A stretch of 64,000 bases of DNA from assembly GCA_964412105.1 (NCBI GenBank), contig CAYPNM010000011.1:1-64000 (forward strand). Direction: 5' to 3'. Shown here piece after piece: positions 8,215-16,686 of the stretch (position 1 is the stretch's first letter; every line of letters begins with the position of its first letter). This stretch comes from JAKAGZ01 sp964412105 (lineage in GTDB: Bacteria > Bacteroidota > Ignavibacteria > Ignavibacteriales > Ignavibacteriaceae). Made by a program: the position numbers and the translations under genes. Under the pieces are notes generated by a model. The model was not told the DNA's origin. It saw only the letters and a program-made list of their open reading frames with translations, and did not search any database.

Positions 8215-9348
8215 CTATGAACTTACTTTTGCTAATTGGGGAGTTGTTAGGGCAGATAATTCCAGGATGATATTTAATAAGATCAGGTTTTGATTAATAT
8301 TATTCTGAATTAATGAAGCCATTCTGTCAATTTTAAATATCGTACTTTGCAGATCTACATCAGGAAATCTTTTGTTGAATTTCTCCAGTGTTTCGATATG
8401 CTTTGTAAAATAAAAATCTTCAGCTCCATATTTGAATTTTTGAAGATCAATCAACCACTTAACTATCATCTGTACTAATAATCTTAATGCATCAGCAGAA
8501 TTGTCAGCGATGATGTTATTAAATTCACTTAAAGCAGAATGGTATTTTCGACCGAATGAGTATCTGAGAATATAAATTGTCCTGTCTCTTAATAATTCAA
8601 AATCCTGGTCCAGCAGCTTTAGAGCTGTTGCTACGGAACCTCCTGCAAAAGGAGCAACTTCTTCTGCAAGCAAATTATCAACAGAAAAATATTCAGCCAG
8701 TATTTGCTTTATATCCTTATTTTCTAATGGCTGAAATGAAATTTGCCAGCATCTTGATCTAATGGTTTCTCGCAGTAAGTTGGGAAATGGTGTACATAAT
8801 ATAAATATTATTCCTTCTGGAGGTTCTTCAAGATTTTTTAATAAAGCATTTTGTGCTTCTTCATTCATTAAATGAGCATCCGAAATAAGTATAATTCTGT
8901 AATTAATTTCATCGTAACTCATTGATATAAATTTTTTTATATCCCTTATACTGCTGATTTTAATAGTCGCTGCCCTTTGCATTTCAATTTTATAGTAAGG
9001 ATTCCTTATTTTCTTATTCAGTTCTTCCCAGTATAATTCGTTTTCTTCGGCAGATAGCTTTTCGAAAGGACCAGATGTATCATTTTCATTTTTGCCCCTT
9101 GGCAGAGGGAGGATGTATTTTATATATGGTTCTGCAAAATTGCCTATAAAATTGCTAATTCTTTCCTGGTTTTCAATTGGTTGATCTTGTGAGTTTAGAG
9201 CTTGGGCAAAGCGTATAGCCATAAATTCCTTACCCACTCCGCTTAATCCTGTAAACAATAGTGCGTGAGGAATATATGAACTTTCAATTAGCCTGTCTAA
9301 TATTTCAATAACAGAATGTTGTCCGAATATGCCTGTCCAATTTTTCAT
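8215..9348 (-). CDS. holB: DNA polymerase III subunit delta' (clamp-loader)
   Basis: A 377-residue AAA+ protein of the replicative clamp loader. GLSGVGKE at 34-41 is a Walker A remnant lacking the usual final Thr/Ser, as fits a subunit that is not the main ATPase. It is followed by SDAHLMNEEAQNALLKNLEE (the Walker B region) and an SRC arginine-finger motif. The zinc-binding cysteines of the DnaX/HolB family are missing, which lowers similarity to proteobacterial HolB. DnaX itself is ruled out by the imperfect P-loop and the absence of a long C-terminal tail. It follows a terminator, so it probably has its own promoter. Confidence 0.85.
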   Translation of the reverse strand: MKNWTGIFGQHSVIEILDRLIESSYIPHALLFTGLSGVGKEFMAIRFAQALNSQDQPIENQERISNFIGNFAEPYIKYILPLPRGKNENDTSGPFEKLSAEENELYWEELNKKIRNPYYKIEMQRAATIKISSIRDIKKFISMSYDEINYRIILISDAHLMNEEAQNALLKNLEEPPEGIIFILCTPFPNLLRETIRSRCWQISFQPLENKDIKQILAEYFSVDNLLAEEVAPFAGGSVATALKLLDQDFELLRDRTIYILRYSFGRKYHSALSEFNNIIADNSADALRLLVQMIVKWLIDLQKFKYGAEDFYFTKHIETLEKFNKRFPDVDLQSTIFKIDRMASLIQNNINQNLILLNIILELSALTTPQLAKVSS

Positions 9349-9359
9349 TTTAATTATTA

Positions 9360-9387
9360 AAAAAAAAGCGCCTCAAGGCGCCTTTTT
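9360..9387 (-). terminator. Rho-independent terminator after the DUF2795 gene
   Basis: A GCGCC/GGCGC stem (68-72 paired with 77-81 of the 9300s) with a TCAA tetraloop is flanked by eight As on the left and five Ts on the right, so it can act in either direction. It lies 5 nt after the DUF2795 stop and ends the minus-strand transcript before holB. Confidence 0.85.
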
Positions 9388-9391
9388 GAGT

Positions 9392-9610
9392 TTATTCATC
9401 AACATTGTAGAAAAAGTCTTCTTCAGAGGGATAATCAGGCCAGATGTCTTCAATAGATTCGTAAGGTTCCTCAGCATCCTCCAGTTCAATTAAATTTTCA
9501 ATAACTTCGTATGGGGCACCAATTCTATCAGCATATTCAATTAATTCATCCTTTGTAGCCGGCCAAGGTGCATCGTCCAAATATGAAGCAAGCTCCACTG
9601 TCCAAATCAT
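9392..9610 (-). CDS. DUF2795-type small acidic protein
   Basis: A 72-residue, very acidic protein (more than 20 Asp/Glu) with the pattern WTVELASYLDDAPWPATKDEL followed by an IG-x-P-x-x-V segment. I recognise this as DUF2795-like, a family of unknown function common in Bacteroidota and Chlorobiota. The ATG at 9610 is chosen because GCGGAGA sits 6 nt upstream; a longer in-frame start at 9658 would run into the M23 gene and has no such site. It starts 16 nt after the M23 peptidase stop and is followed directly by a terminator, so it is the last gene of that unit. Confidence 0.8.
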   Translation of the reverse strand: MIWTVELASYLDDAPWPATKDELIEYADRIGAPYEVIENLIELEDAEEPYESIEDIWPDYPSEEDFFYNVDE

Positions 9611-9626
9611 AATTATCTCCGCAATT

Positions 9627-10565
9627 TTAATCTTTTGTGTTACTTTTGGTTGAATCAAAGAAGCTTATATCATCAAAGAAAAATCCCGTTGGATTTTCAA
9701 AAACTCCATTATGATGAACTTCATAATGAAGGTGTGGTCCAGTAGATAATCCAGAACTTCCTGTAAGCGCAATAACCTCACCGCGTTTAACAGATTGCCC
9801 TTTTTTTATCATAGTTTTTGAAAGATGCGCATATAATGATTGATAGCCAAATCCGTGATCAATTTCAACGCATAAACCATAACCGCCCCGGTAGCCAACA
9901 AATTCTATCTTTCCATCACCGCTTGCGTGAACAGGTGTTCCGCGATCTGTAATAATATCAATTCCATCATGCATTCTTCTTATTCCCAAGATAGGGTGGA
10001 GACGCATTCCAAATCCATGCAATCCTACCTCCCCGGTACAAGGCTTGATAGCAGGTATACAGGCATAAAGCTTTTTATTTTCATTAAGTTTTTGGCCTAT
10101 CTCATTATATTGGGCTTTTTCAAAATTAATTTTTCTGGTTACTTCATCAACAAAGGATAAAGCCTTTTTTATTTTGAATGATGATTCATCATTCAAGAAA
10201 TCTAATGAGTTATCAAACGATCCACCACCTATACCAAGTTTCTTTTCTTCATCAGAAATAGGCTCGAGATCAGCTGCAAGTCTTAGTTCTTTATTGTCCT
10301 TACTTAATCGATCTATTTGTTTATTTAGTAGATCATATTGATCGGATACCGCTATAAGTCTTTTCTTTAGCATAGAATTTTCTGATCTTAATGCTATAAG
10401 ACTATTACTGGGATTTGCAATTGAATTGATAAAAAAGTATGCACCGAAAATAAAAGCACTGCATGTAAGAACCGCAAGGGTAAAGTATGAAAGCAGTTTA
10501 ACCTTATAGTTCCTGATTTCAATAAATTGCAGTTTCGATTTCGAAAAGTAGTATAATTTCTTCAT
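9627..10565 (-). CDS. Membrane-anchored M23 (LytM-type) peptidase
   Basis: A 312-residue envelope protein likely to cut peptidoglycan cross-links. One membrane anchor spans about residues 25-47, followed by a coiled coil (about 70-150) and an LytM domain with all zinc and catalytic motifs: HDGIDI in the first ligand block, the central YAHL, and GPHLHYEV. The catalytic site looks intact, unlike the degenerate EnvC/NlpD activators. The gene precedes the DUF2795 gene by 16 nt and follows hprK after 54 nt. The exact cell-wall substrate is not readable from sequence. Confidence 0.9.
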   Translation of the reverse strand: MKKLYYFSKSKLQFIEIRNYKVKLLSYFTLAVLTCSAFIFGAYFFINSIANPSNSLIALRSENSMLKKRLIAVSDQYDLLNKQIDRLSKDNKELRLAADLEPISDEEKKLGIGGGSFDNSLDFLNDESSFKIKKALSFVDEVTRKINFEKAQYNEIGQKLNENKKLYACIPAIKPCTGEVGLHGFGMRLHPILGIRRMHDGIDIITDRGTPVHASGDGKIEFVGYRGGYGLCVEIDHGFGYQSLYAHLSKTMIKKGQSVKRGEVIALTGSSGLSTGPHLHYEVHHNGVFENPTGFFFDDISFFDSTKSNTKD

Positions 10566-10619
10566 AAACGAAGCAAGAATGTATTAAATTAGAGCAAATT
10601 TGTCAAGTATAGGACTCAT

Positions 10620-11633
10620 TTATTCAAAATCGTGCTCAAAATAGTCCACTCCGCGAATATCTCCATTTGTCTTTCTGGTCAGTCTGCTACTAAGTCGTTT
10701 TTCAAAGAATTTTGCTGAATCATAGCCATAGTGCTTCAGAAGATAATTTAGGCTAATTACTTCAGAAATTACAGTGATGTTCTTCCCCGGTATTATTGGT
10801 AACTTTACATAGGGAATTTCTACATCCGATATGGTTACCGTGCTTTCATCCAGTCCCGTACGTGTATATTCGGATTTTTCATCCCAAATCTCCAATTCTA
10901 CAACAATTTCAAGCCTTTTTTGATGTCTAATGGCCCTAATTCCGAACATTTTTTCTACATTTATCAAGCCAAGTCCCCTTATTTCCATAAAATGTTTCAC
11001 TAAATTCGTGCCAGAGCCCATCAAAATCCCCTCTCCCTTTTTTGTAAGAATAATGATATCATCAGCAACCAGTCTATGCCCTCTTTCGACTAGATCCAGA
11101 GCAACCTCGCTTTTGCCTATTCCTGATTTCCCAATAAAGAGAATCCCCACCCCATAAACATCAACAAAAGAACCATGTATGGATATCCTCGAGGCAAATT
11201 GATCATCCAAAAAGTCGCCAATCAGGTATATGGTTTTTGTAGTAGAATAATCTGATCCAAATATTGTTACTTTGCTTTTATTTGCAAGCTCCAGCAATAT
11301 GGGGAAAGGTTGGTTCTTATCAGTAATAATTATGCACGGAATACCAAACTTAAATAGCCTTTCAAGAGTTTTTCTTTTTTTATCATCTGACAATTGTGCT
11401 AGATATCTCATTTCAGTATTGCCAATTACCTGAACTCTTGAGTATGAAAATAAATCAACAAATCCGGCCAATGCTAAGCCAGGTCTATGTATATTTTGCT
11501 CATAAATTTTATTCTCAAAGCCTGAACGATCTGATAACAATTTCAACCTGAATGTGTCCTTTGCAGCTCGATAGAAAAAATCTACCGTTATGCTTTCTTT
11601 TTTTGAAATTGCCTTTTCGTCAATCTTGATCAT
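10620..11633 (-). CDS. hprK: HPr kinase/phosphorylase
   Basis: A 337-residue bifunctional enzyme that phosphorylates and dephosphorylates Ser46 of HPr. The N-terminal domain (about 1-130) precedes the catalytic core with P-loop GKSGIGKSEVALDL and the signature EIRGLGLINV; VADD after the P-loop fits the family. It overlaps hpf by 4 nt (ATGA). In many bacteria hprK and hpf are neighbours in an rpoN-linked cluster, and part of that order is preserved here. No HPr or PTS component is in the window, so the substrate cannot be confirmed locally. Confidence 0.95.
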   Translation of the reverse strand: MIKIDEKAISKKESITVDFFYRAAKDTFRLKLLSDRSGFENKIYEQNIHRPGLALAGFVDLFSYSRVQVIGNTEMRYLAQLSDDKKRKTLERLFKFGIPCIIITDKNQPFPILLELANKSKVTIFGSDYSTTKTIYLIGDFLDDQFASRISIHGSFVDVYGVGILFIGKSGIGKSEVALDLVERGHRLVADDIIILTKKGEGILMGSGTNLVKHFMEIRGLGLINVEKMFGIRAIRHQKRLEIVVELEIWDEKSEYTRTGLDESTVTISDVEIPYVKLPIIPGKNITVISEVISLNYLLKHYGYDSAKFFEKRLSSRLTRKTNGDIRGVDYFEHDFE

Positions 11634-11932
11634 TTAGCTCTCGATATCCTCTTTGTTTTTAATTTAATTAACTGTCGTGAAATTTTTTCAATGGCAGCGC
11701 TGACAGATTTTTCGAAATTGTCGGATTCTTCCTTTGAGGCTAATGTCTGACCGGGAACCTGCAATATAATCTCGGCTATTTTAATGCTGTCATGATTATT
11801 TTGATAACTTAATATAACATCTGCATTTAAAATATCATCGTTAAATTTCGTTAATGATTTTATCTCATTTTCAATATGTTCTTTAAGAGTATTGTGTGCT
11901 TTAAATTTTCTGGCTGTTATTATTATATTCAT
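11630..11932 (-). CDS. hpf: Ribosome hibernation promoting factor, short form
   Basis: A 100-residue protein of the HPF/RaiA (sigma-54 modulation) family that binds the 30S subunit and inactivates ribosomes in slow growth. The fold pattern is visible: MNIIITARKFKAHNTLKEHI at the start, the beta strand with ADVILSYQ, and a terminal helix KISRQLIKLKTKR. There is no C-terminal dimerisation domain, so it is the short type. GGAG lies 7 nt before the ATG. It overlaps hprK by 4 nt and follows the xer gene by 18 nt. Confidence 0.92.
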   Translation of the reverse strand: MNIIITARKFKAHNTLKEHIENEIKSLTKFNDDILNADVILSYQNNHDSIKIAEIILQVPGQTLASKEESDNFEKSVSAAIEKISRQLIKLKTKRISRAK

Positions 11933-11950
11933 AAATACACTCCAATTTAA

Positions 11951-12838
11951 TTAGGATTTGGGATGTGCTTTTTTATAGGCAGATTTTAGTCTCTCTATGC
12001 TTACGTGTGTATATATCTGCGTTGTCGATAAATTTTCGTGTCCAAGTATTTCTTTAACTGCGCGTAGATCTGCACCGTTATCTAACATATGTGTTGCTGC
12101 GCTATGCCTTAAAATGTGCGGACTTTTCTTTTTTAGGTCAGTTACCTTGGACAAATATCTGTTAACAATTCTGTAAACATAACGAGAGTAAATTCGATAG
12201 CCCTTTTTTGTTATAAGTAATGCTCCTTTGCCTCCATTTGGTTTTTTAATTGATAAGTAGTCATTAATTATTGATACTGATTTCCCACCAATGGGGACAA
12301 TTCTTATTTTACTTCCCTTCCCCTTGACTCTTAATACTCTTTCAGCTAAATCCAGATCGATATTATTTAGTTTACATAGTTCATCAACGCGCAAGGCACA
12401 TCCATATAGAAGTTCAATCATTGTTTTTATTAATTTAGCCTCATATTCATCTTTCTCTTCTTCAACTAATTTATAAATATTCAGAATTGAATTTTCAGAC
12501 GTAATCTCAGGCAATTTCCTGGCTGATTTAGGATTGGATATTAATGAAGCTGGATTAACTTTTAGTAATTCTTGCTGATATGCATATTTAAATAATCCCC
12601 TTATTGAGGCTAGTTTCCTGGAAATTGATTTTTTCCCAGTGCCTTTTTCATTAAGAGTCATTAAAAAGGTTTTTATAAATTTCTCTGAAATATTTTCCAG
12701 ATTAAGTTTTGAGTGACCAATACAGTAATCCCCAAATTCCTCAAGATCTGTTCGATAAGATTTAATTGTATTATAAGAATATCGTTTGATATTATTCAGA
12801 TCTTCAATATATTTTTCGGTTATGGATGTAATATCCAT
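11951..12838 (-). CDS. XerC/XerD-type tyrosine recombinase
   Basis: A 295-residue tyrosine recombinase, probably one of the dif-site recombinases that resolve chromosome dimers. The SAM-like N-terminal domain covers about 1-90. The catalytic residues are complete: Arg in LLYGCALRVDEL, Lys in KGKGSKIR, HxxR in HILRHSAATH, His in LGHENLSTT and Tyr in QIYTH. The ATG at 12838 starts one base after the topA stop; a longer frame reading into topA is unlikely. Linkage to topA and smg argues for a housekeeping role rather than an integrase of a mobile element. I cannot say whether it is XerC, XerD or a single-recombinase XerH-like protein. Confidence 0.92.
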   Translation of the reverse strand: MDITSITEKYIEDLNNIKRYSYNTIKSYRTDLEEFGDYCIGHSKLNLENISEKFIKTFLMTLNEKGTGKKSISRKLASIRGLFKYAYQQELLKVNPASLISNPKSARKLPEITSENSILNIYKLVEEEKDEYEAKLIKTMIELLYGCALRVDELCKLNNIDLDLAERVLRVKGKGSKIRIVPIGGKSVSIINDYLSIKKPNGGKGALLITKKGYRIYSRYVYRIVNRYLSKVTDLKKKSPHILRHSAATHMLDNGADLRAVKEILGHENLSTTQIYTHVSIERLKSAYKKAHPKS

Positions 12839-12839
12839 G

Positions 12840-15170
12840 TTATTCTTCTTCGATTTCTTGCACTTCTTCTTGGACAATTTCGTCACCACAAACCGGACAC
12901 TTCAAATATTCCCCTTTCTTTTTCGAATATCTCTGTTCCATATATTCAGAATCTCCATTAGGACATGCTTGCTCAATAGGTTTGTACCAGCTAACAAAAT
13001 TACAATCAGGAAATCTCGAACAACCGTAAAATAATCTATTTCTTTTTGATTTTCTTTCAACAACTTCCCCTTCCTGGCATTTGGGACATTTTATACCAAG
13101 AGTAATATTTTTTATAAAATCACAGTCAGGGAACTTCTCACATCCTATAAAGCGTCCGTATTTGCCTTCTCTGTAAACAGTTCTGGCGCCACATTTTTCG
13201 CACTTTTCGCCGGTGTATTCTGGTTCCTGACTCTGAGCAGCCATTTCCTTAAATGACTTAATATTTTCACAGTCAGGGTAATTACTGCACGCAAGATATT
13301 TACCGAATCTGCCGACCTTAATTATCATTTCTCCACCGCATTTATCGCAGATGATTTTATCAATTTTATCCTCAACTTCTTTTAATGCCTTGGAAAAAGG
13401 TTGATAAAAATCATTCAAAACTTTTTCATATTCGTTCTCTCCACCGGCAATTTGATCAAGCTCATTTTCCATTAAAGAAGTAAATCCCTCATTAATTATA
13501 TTGGGGAAATTTTTTACAAGAATACGATTTACTTCTTTTCCTAACTTTGTCGGTACGAGTTTTCTATTAGTCATTTCAACATATTTTCTATCCTGGATTG
13601 TACTAACAATGTGTGAATAAGTGCTCGGTCTGCCTATTCCCTTGCTTTCTAGTTCTTTTATTAAAGAGCTTTCTGTAAATCTTGCAGGAGGCTTTGTAAA
13701 ATGCTGTGTTTTTTTCAATTCACTAAGAGCAAGTTTTTGATTTTTTTCAAGTCCAAGTGGAATAGTTTCATTTCTGTATTCATCTTTTTCTTCTGCATTT
13801 TCTTTTTGTTCAAATATTTCTTCATATACTCGCATAAAACCATTAAATTTTATAGCTGATCCAAATGCCTTAAAAAGATATTGGTCGGCAGATATTTCCA
13901 CTACAGTAGTTTCCATCAAAGCCGGATTCATTTGAGAAGAAATAAATCTGTTCCAAATTAATTCGTAAAGCTTGTAAGCTTTCTTTTCCAAATGTGGTTT
14001 TACAAATTCAGGGGTGTATTTTATTGATGTAGGTCTTATAGCTTCGTGAGCATCCTGCACATTGGTTTTGCCCTTTTTGTTGTAAGTATTTGGTGTATCA
14101 GGTAGATATTCGCTGCCATAAGTATTTTTTATGTAATCCCTGGCTAAAGGCATAAATTCATCACTGATTCTTGTAGAGTCAGTTCTCATATAAGTAATTA
14201 AACCCGCAGTTCCTTCATTGCCTAATTCTACCCCTTCATACAATCTTTGAGCAAACATCATTGTTTGTCTGGGTCTCATACCTAGTCTTCTCGAAGCTTC
14301 AGCCTGAAGTGCACTTGTTATAAAAGGTGCTGAAGGATTCCTTTTTGTGTTTCTTTTAGAAATATTTGTAATTTCATAATTATCTTTATTCGTCAACACA
14401 TCAAATATTTTTTGCGCTGAGCTTTCATCAGTAATTGCAAAATTATCTTTTAAAAATTCCTTCCAGTCTTCTTCAGTCATCTCCGGTTTTGGCGGAATTT
14501 TTATGTCTTTCCCGTTCACACTGAAAAGTTTTGCTTTGAATGTTTCTTCTTTATCTGTTTTAAATATGGCCCAGATTGACCAATGTTCAGTTGAAATGAA
14601 TTTATCTATTAATGCTTCACGGTCGCAAATGATTTTCAATGCTACTGATTGAACTCTGCCAGCGGAAATAGAACTGCTGCCTGATATTTCAATAATAGCC
14701 TTCCACAAAAAAGGACTCATTTTATAACCGATAATCCTGTCCATAACGCGTCTTGCTCGTTGCGATTTTACAAGAAATTCATCTATCCCTCTGGGATTTT
14801 CCATTGCATGTTTAATCCCGGTTTTCGTTATTTCATTAAAAAGAACGCGGTAAAGCTTTGCATCATTTGGAACTGTAATTACATCGGCAATATCCTGTGC
14901 AATTGCTTCCCCCTCCCTATCCGGGTCAGTTGCCACAAATACATTTTTACTTTTCGATGCTAACGATTTAATCTTCTTAATTAAATCCCCCTTGCCACGA
15001 ATATTTAAATACGTTGCTTTAAAACCATCATCGACATCTACCCCGAGTTTAGTCTTAGGCAGATTTCTTATATGTCCAATTGTTGCTTCTACAGTAAAAT
15101 CCTTACCAAGATATTTATTTATCGTCTTTGCTTTTGCTGGTGATTCTACAAGAACTAAATTTTTTGCCAT
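12840..15170 (-). CDS. topA: DNA topoisomerase I
   Basis: A 776-residue type IA topoisomerase relaxing negative supercoils. The N-terminal Toprim domain starts MAKNLVLVESPAKAKTI and carries DPDREGEAIA. The active-site Tyr lies in LITYMRTDSTRIS. The C-terminus has three clear four-cysteine zinc ribbons, each ending in C-x(4-5)-PDC (around residues 598-625, 646-673 and 691-720), and a fourth, less regular cysteine cluster near the end. It starts 14 nt after the smg-like gene and ends one base before xer, so the three should share a transcript. Confidence 0.98.
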   Translation of the reverse strand: MAKNLVLVESPAKAKTINKYLGKDFTVEATIGHIRNLPKTKLGVDVDDGFKATYLNIRGKGDLIKKIKSLASKSKNVFVATDPDREGEAIAQDIADVITVPNDAKLYRVLFNEITKTGIKHAMENPRGIDEFLVKSQRARRVMDRIIGYKMSPFLWKAIIEISGSSSISAGRVQSVALKIICDREALIDKFISTEHWSIWAIFKTDKEETFKAKLFSVNGKDIKIPPKPEMTEEDWKEFLKDNFAITDESSAQKIFDVLTNKDNYEITNISKRNTKRNPSAPFITSALQAEASRRLGMRPRQTMMFAQRLYEGVELGNEGTAGLITYMRTDSTRISDEFMPLARDYIKNTYGSEYLPDTPNTYNKKGKTNVQDAHEAIRPTSIKYTPEFVKPHLEKKAYKLYELIWNRFISSQMNPALMETTVVEISADQYLFKAFGSAIKFNGFMRVYEEIFEQKENAEEKDEYRNETIPLGLEKNQKLALSELKKTQHFTKPPARFTESSLIKELESKGIGRPSTYSHIVSTIQDRKYVEMTNRKLVPTKLGKEVNRILVKNFPNIINEGFTSLMENELDQIAGGENEYEKVLNDFYQPFSKALKEVEDKIDKIICDKCGGEMIIKVGRFGKYLACSNYPDCENIKSFKEMAAQSQEPEYTGEKCEKCGARTVYREGKYGRFIGCEKFPDCDFIKNITLGIKCPKCQEGEVVERKSKRNRLFYGCSRFPDCNFVSWYKPIEQACPNGDSEYMEQRYSKKKGEYLKCPVCGDEIVQEEVQEIEEE

Positions 15171-15184
15171 TACTCCACTTTGTT

Positions 15185-15643
15185 TTAATTGATATTATCT
15201 GTTGAATATAGTAAATGTCTGCTTCCGGGAAGTGACCACTTATCTAGATCCAAAAATTTTGATAGAATCAAAATATTAATATTTTCAGTCTTAACAGATT
15301 CTTCCGGAAATAATTCCAATTCATCCATAATCTCTTCAAAATCATTATTAGTCAACAGACCTATATTGTATAAATGTAAAAGATAGTCATAATTTCTTAT
15401 CCCAACTTGCCTTACTTCATCATTTGATAGCATTCTGATGCTTTTGGATTCATTATTATTTTTTAATGCCTTATAATTCAAATCCTGCCTGTTTTTTTCG
15501 TGCAACCAGCTATAAGCCGCTGCTATTGTATTCTTATTATATTTAGATTCTCTTTGAATTGTTTCAGCAGCTTCTTCCTCAGGGATATTATTTTTATCCA
15601 TTTCAGTTATTTTTGCCAAAACTTCGATTATTTCTGTTATCAT
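15185..15643 (-). CDS. Smg / DUF494 family protein
   Basis: A 152-residue mostly helical protein. The pattern AAAYSWLHEKN, then RMLSNDEVRQVGIRNYDYLLHLY and a C-terminal segment ending near LDLDKWSL, matches the layout I know from Smg (DUF494): an N-terminal helical half, the RxxxxEE middle and a terminal helix. In proteobacteria smg sits between dprA and topA; here it lies 14 nt upstream of topA, which supports the assignment. Its biochemical function is not established. It follows ybeY by 20 nt. Confidence 0.75.
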   Translation of the reverse strand: MITEIIEVLAKITEMDKNNIPEEEAAETIQRESKYNKNTIAAAYSWLHEKNRQDLNYKALKNNNESKSIRMLSNDEVRQVGIRNYDYLLHLYNIGLLTNNDFEEIMDELELFPEESVKTENINILILSKFLDLDKWSLPGSRHLLYSTDNIN

Positions 15644-15663
15644 ATTTCGTATTCTTGAGTTAA

Positions 15664-16092
15664 TTAAACTAATTTATATTTATTTAGCAATTTATTCTCT
15701 AGTTTTTTCATTCTTTTAAAGTCTTTTGCTCCCATATCGTCGTATCCCAATAAATGAAGTATTCCGTGAATTACCAGCCTTGTTATTTCTTCTGCAACAG
15801 AATTTTTATACTTGATTGAATTAATTTTTGCATCTTCATATGAAATAAAAATCTCACCATCTAAATTATTCCTATTCCCCGAATAATTAAATGTTATTAT
15901 ATCGGTTGAATAATTATGTTTTAAGTATTTATGATTTATAGTTGTGATCTCATCAGAAGAAATGAAATTTATTGGCAACGAAGATATGCAAAAATTAAGT
16001 TCTTTTCTTAATTTATTTAAAAGTTTATGAATGCGGATTTTATTTACCTTATATTTTTTATCAGAACAATAAACTCTTAAATTCTTTATCAC
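15664..16092 (-). CDS. ybeY: Endoribonuclease YbeY (rRNA maturation)
   Basis: A 142-residue metal-dependent RNase acting in 16S rRNA 3'-end maturation and ribosome quality control. The zinc-site segment reads HGILHLLGYDD. The family norm is H-x3-H-x5-H, so the third ligand position is Asp here. I recall the same Asp in Bacteroidota homologues, so the enzyme is probably active. The start is GTG 16092, as no upstream ATG fits. It lies in the smg-topA run. Confidence 0.92.
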   Translation of the reverse strand: MIKNLRVYCSDKKYKVNKIRIHKLLNKLRKELNFCISSLPINFISSDEITTINHKYLKHNYSTDIITFNYSGNRNNLDGEIFISYEDAKINSIKYKNSVAEEITRLVIHGILHLLGYDDMGAKDFKRMKKLENKLLNKYKLV

Positions 16093-16116
16093 TTAGCTTA
16101 TTATAAGAAAATTAAT

Positions 16117-16686
16117 TTATTCGTAACCTGCTTTCTTTAATGATTCCACGGTTAGTTCTGTGTATTTAACATATCTTTCAGCTGATTTTTCGAATTCATC
16201 CAATTCTTCTGCATTAAGATCCCTTATTACCTTTCCCGGAACTCCAGCTACGAGTTTACCGGAAGGGACAACGAAACCTGGAATTACTACGCTACCAGCG
16301 GCAACCATGCTTTTTTCCTCAACAACTGCTCCATCAAGAACTACTGCTCTCATCCCAATGAGGCAAAGATCTTTTAAAATACATCCATGTAAAACAACAG
16401 AATGACCTATCGTAACCTTATCACCAATTATTAATGGAAACTTTCCATTGGTTACGTGCAGAGTTGATGAATCCTGCACATTAGTCATTTTACCTATTGT
16501 GACAAAATTAACATCGCCACGGATTACTGTATTATACCAAATGCTGGTATCATTTCCAATTTCTACCTCTCCAACTATTTTAGCTCCAGAAGCCAAAAAT
16601 ACATTTTTACCCAGTTTTGGAAATTTATCCAAATACGGAAAAAGTTTAATTTCCTCGCCTATTCCTTGTATCTTGGTGGATTCCAT
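16117..16686 (-). CDS. Gamma-class carbonic anhydrase-like protein
   Basis: A 189-residue left-handed beta-helix protein of hexapeptide repeats (V/I-I-G pattern from about 25 to 150) with a short C-terminal helix. The three metal-binding histidines of the gamma-carbonic-anhydrase family are present: one in STLHV and two in GHSVVLHG. Homologues (YrdA, PaaY, CamH) form trimers with zinc or iron. The catalytic loop of the archaeal Cam enzyme is absent, so real anhydrase activity is uncertain. The start overlaps the end of the DUF3108 gene by 28 nt. Confidence 0.88.
   Translation of the reverse strand: MESTKIQGIGEEIKLFPYLDKFPKLGKNVFLASGAKIVGEVEIGNDTSIWYNTVIRGDVNFVTIGKMTNVQDSSTLHVTNGKFPLIIGDKVTIGHSVVLHGCILKDLCLIGMRAVVLDGAVVEEKSMVAAGSVVIPGFVVPSGKLVAGVPGKVIRDLNAEELDEFEKSAERYVKYTELTVESLKKAGYE

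Noticed and set aside
11951..12838. Tyrosine recombinase as integrase of a mobile element
   Set aside because: It abuts topA by one base, is not next to a tRNA or repeats, and has XerC/D length.
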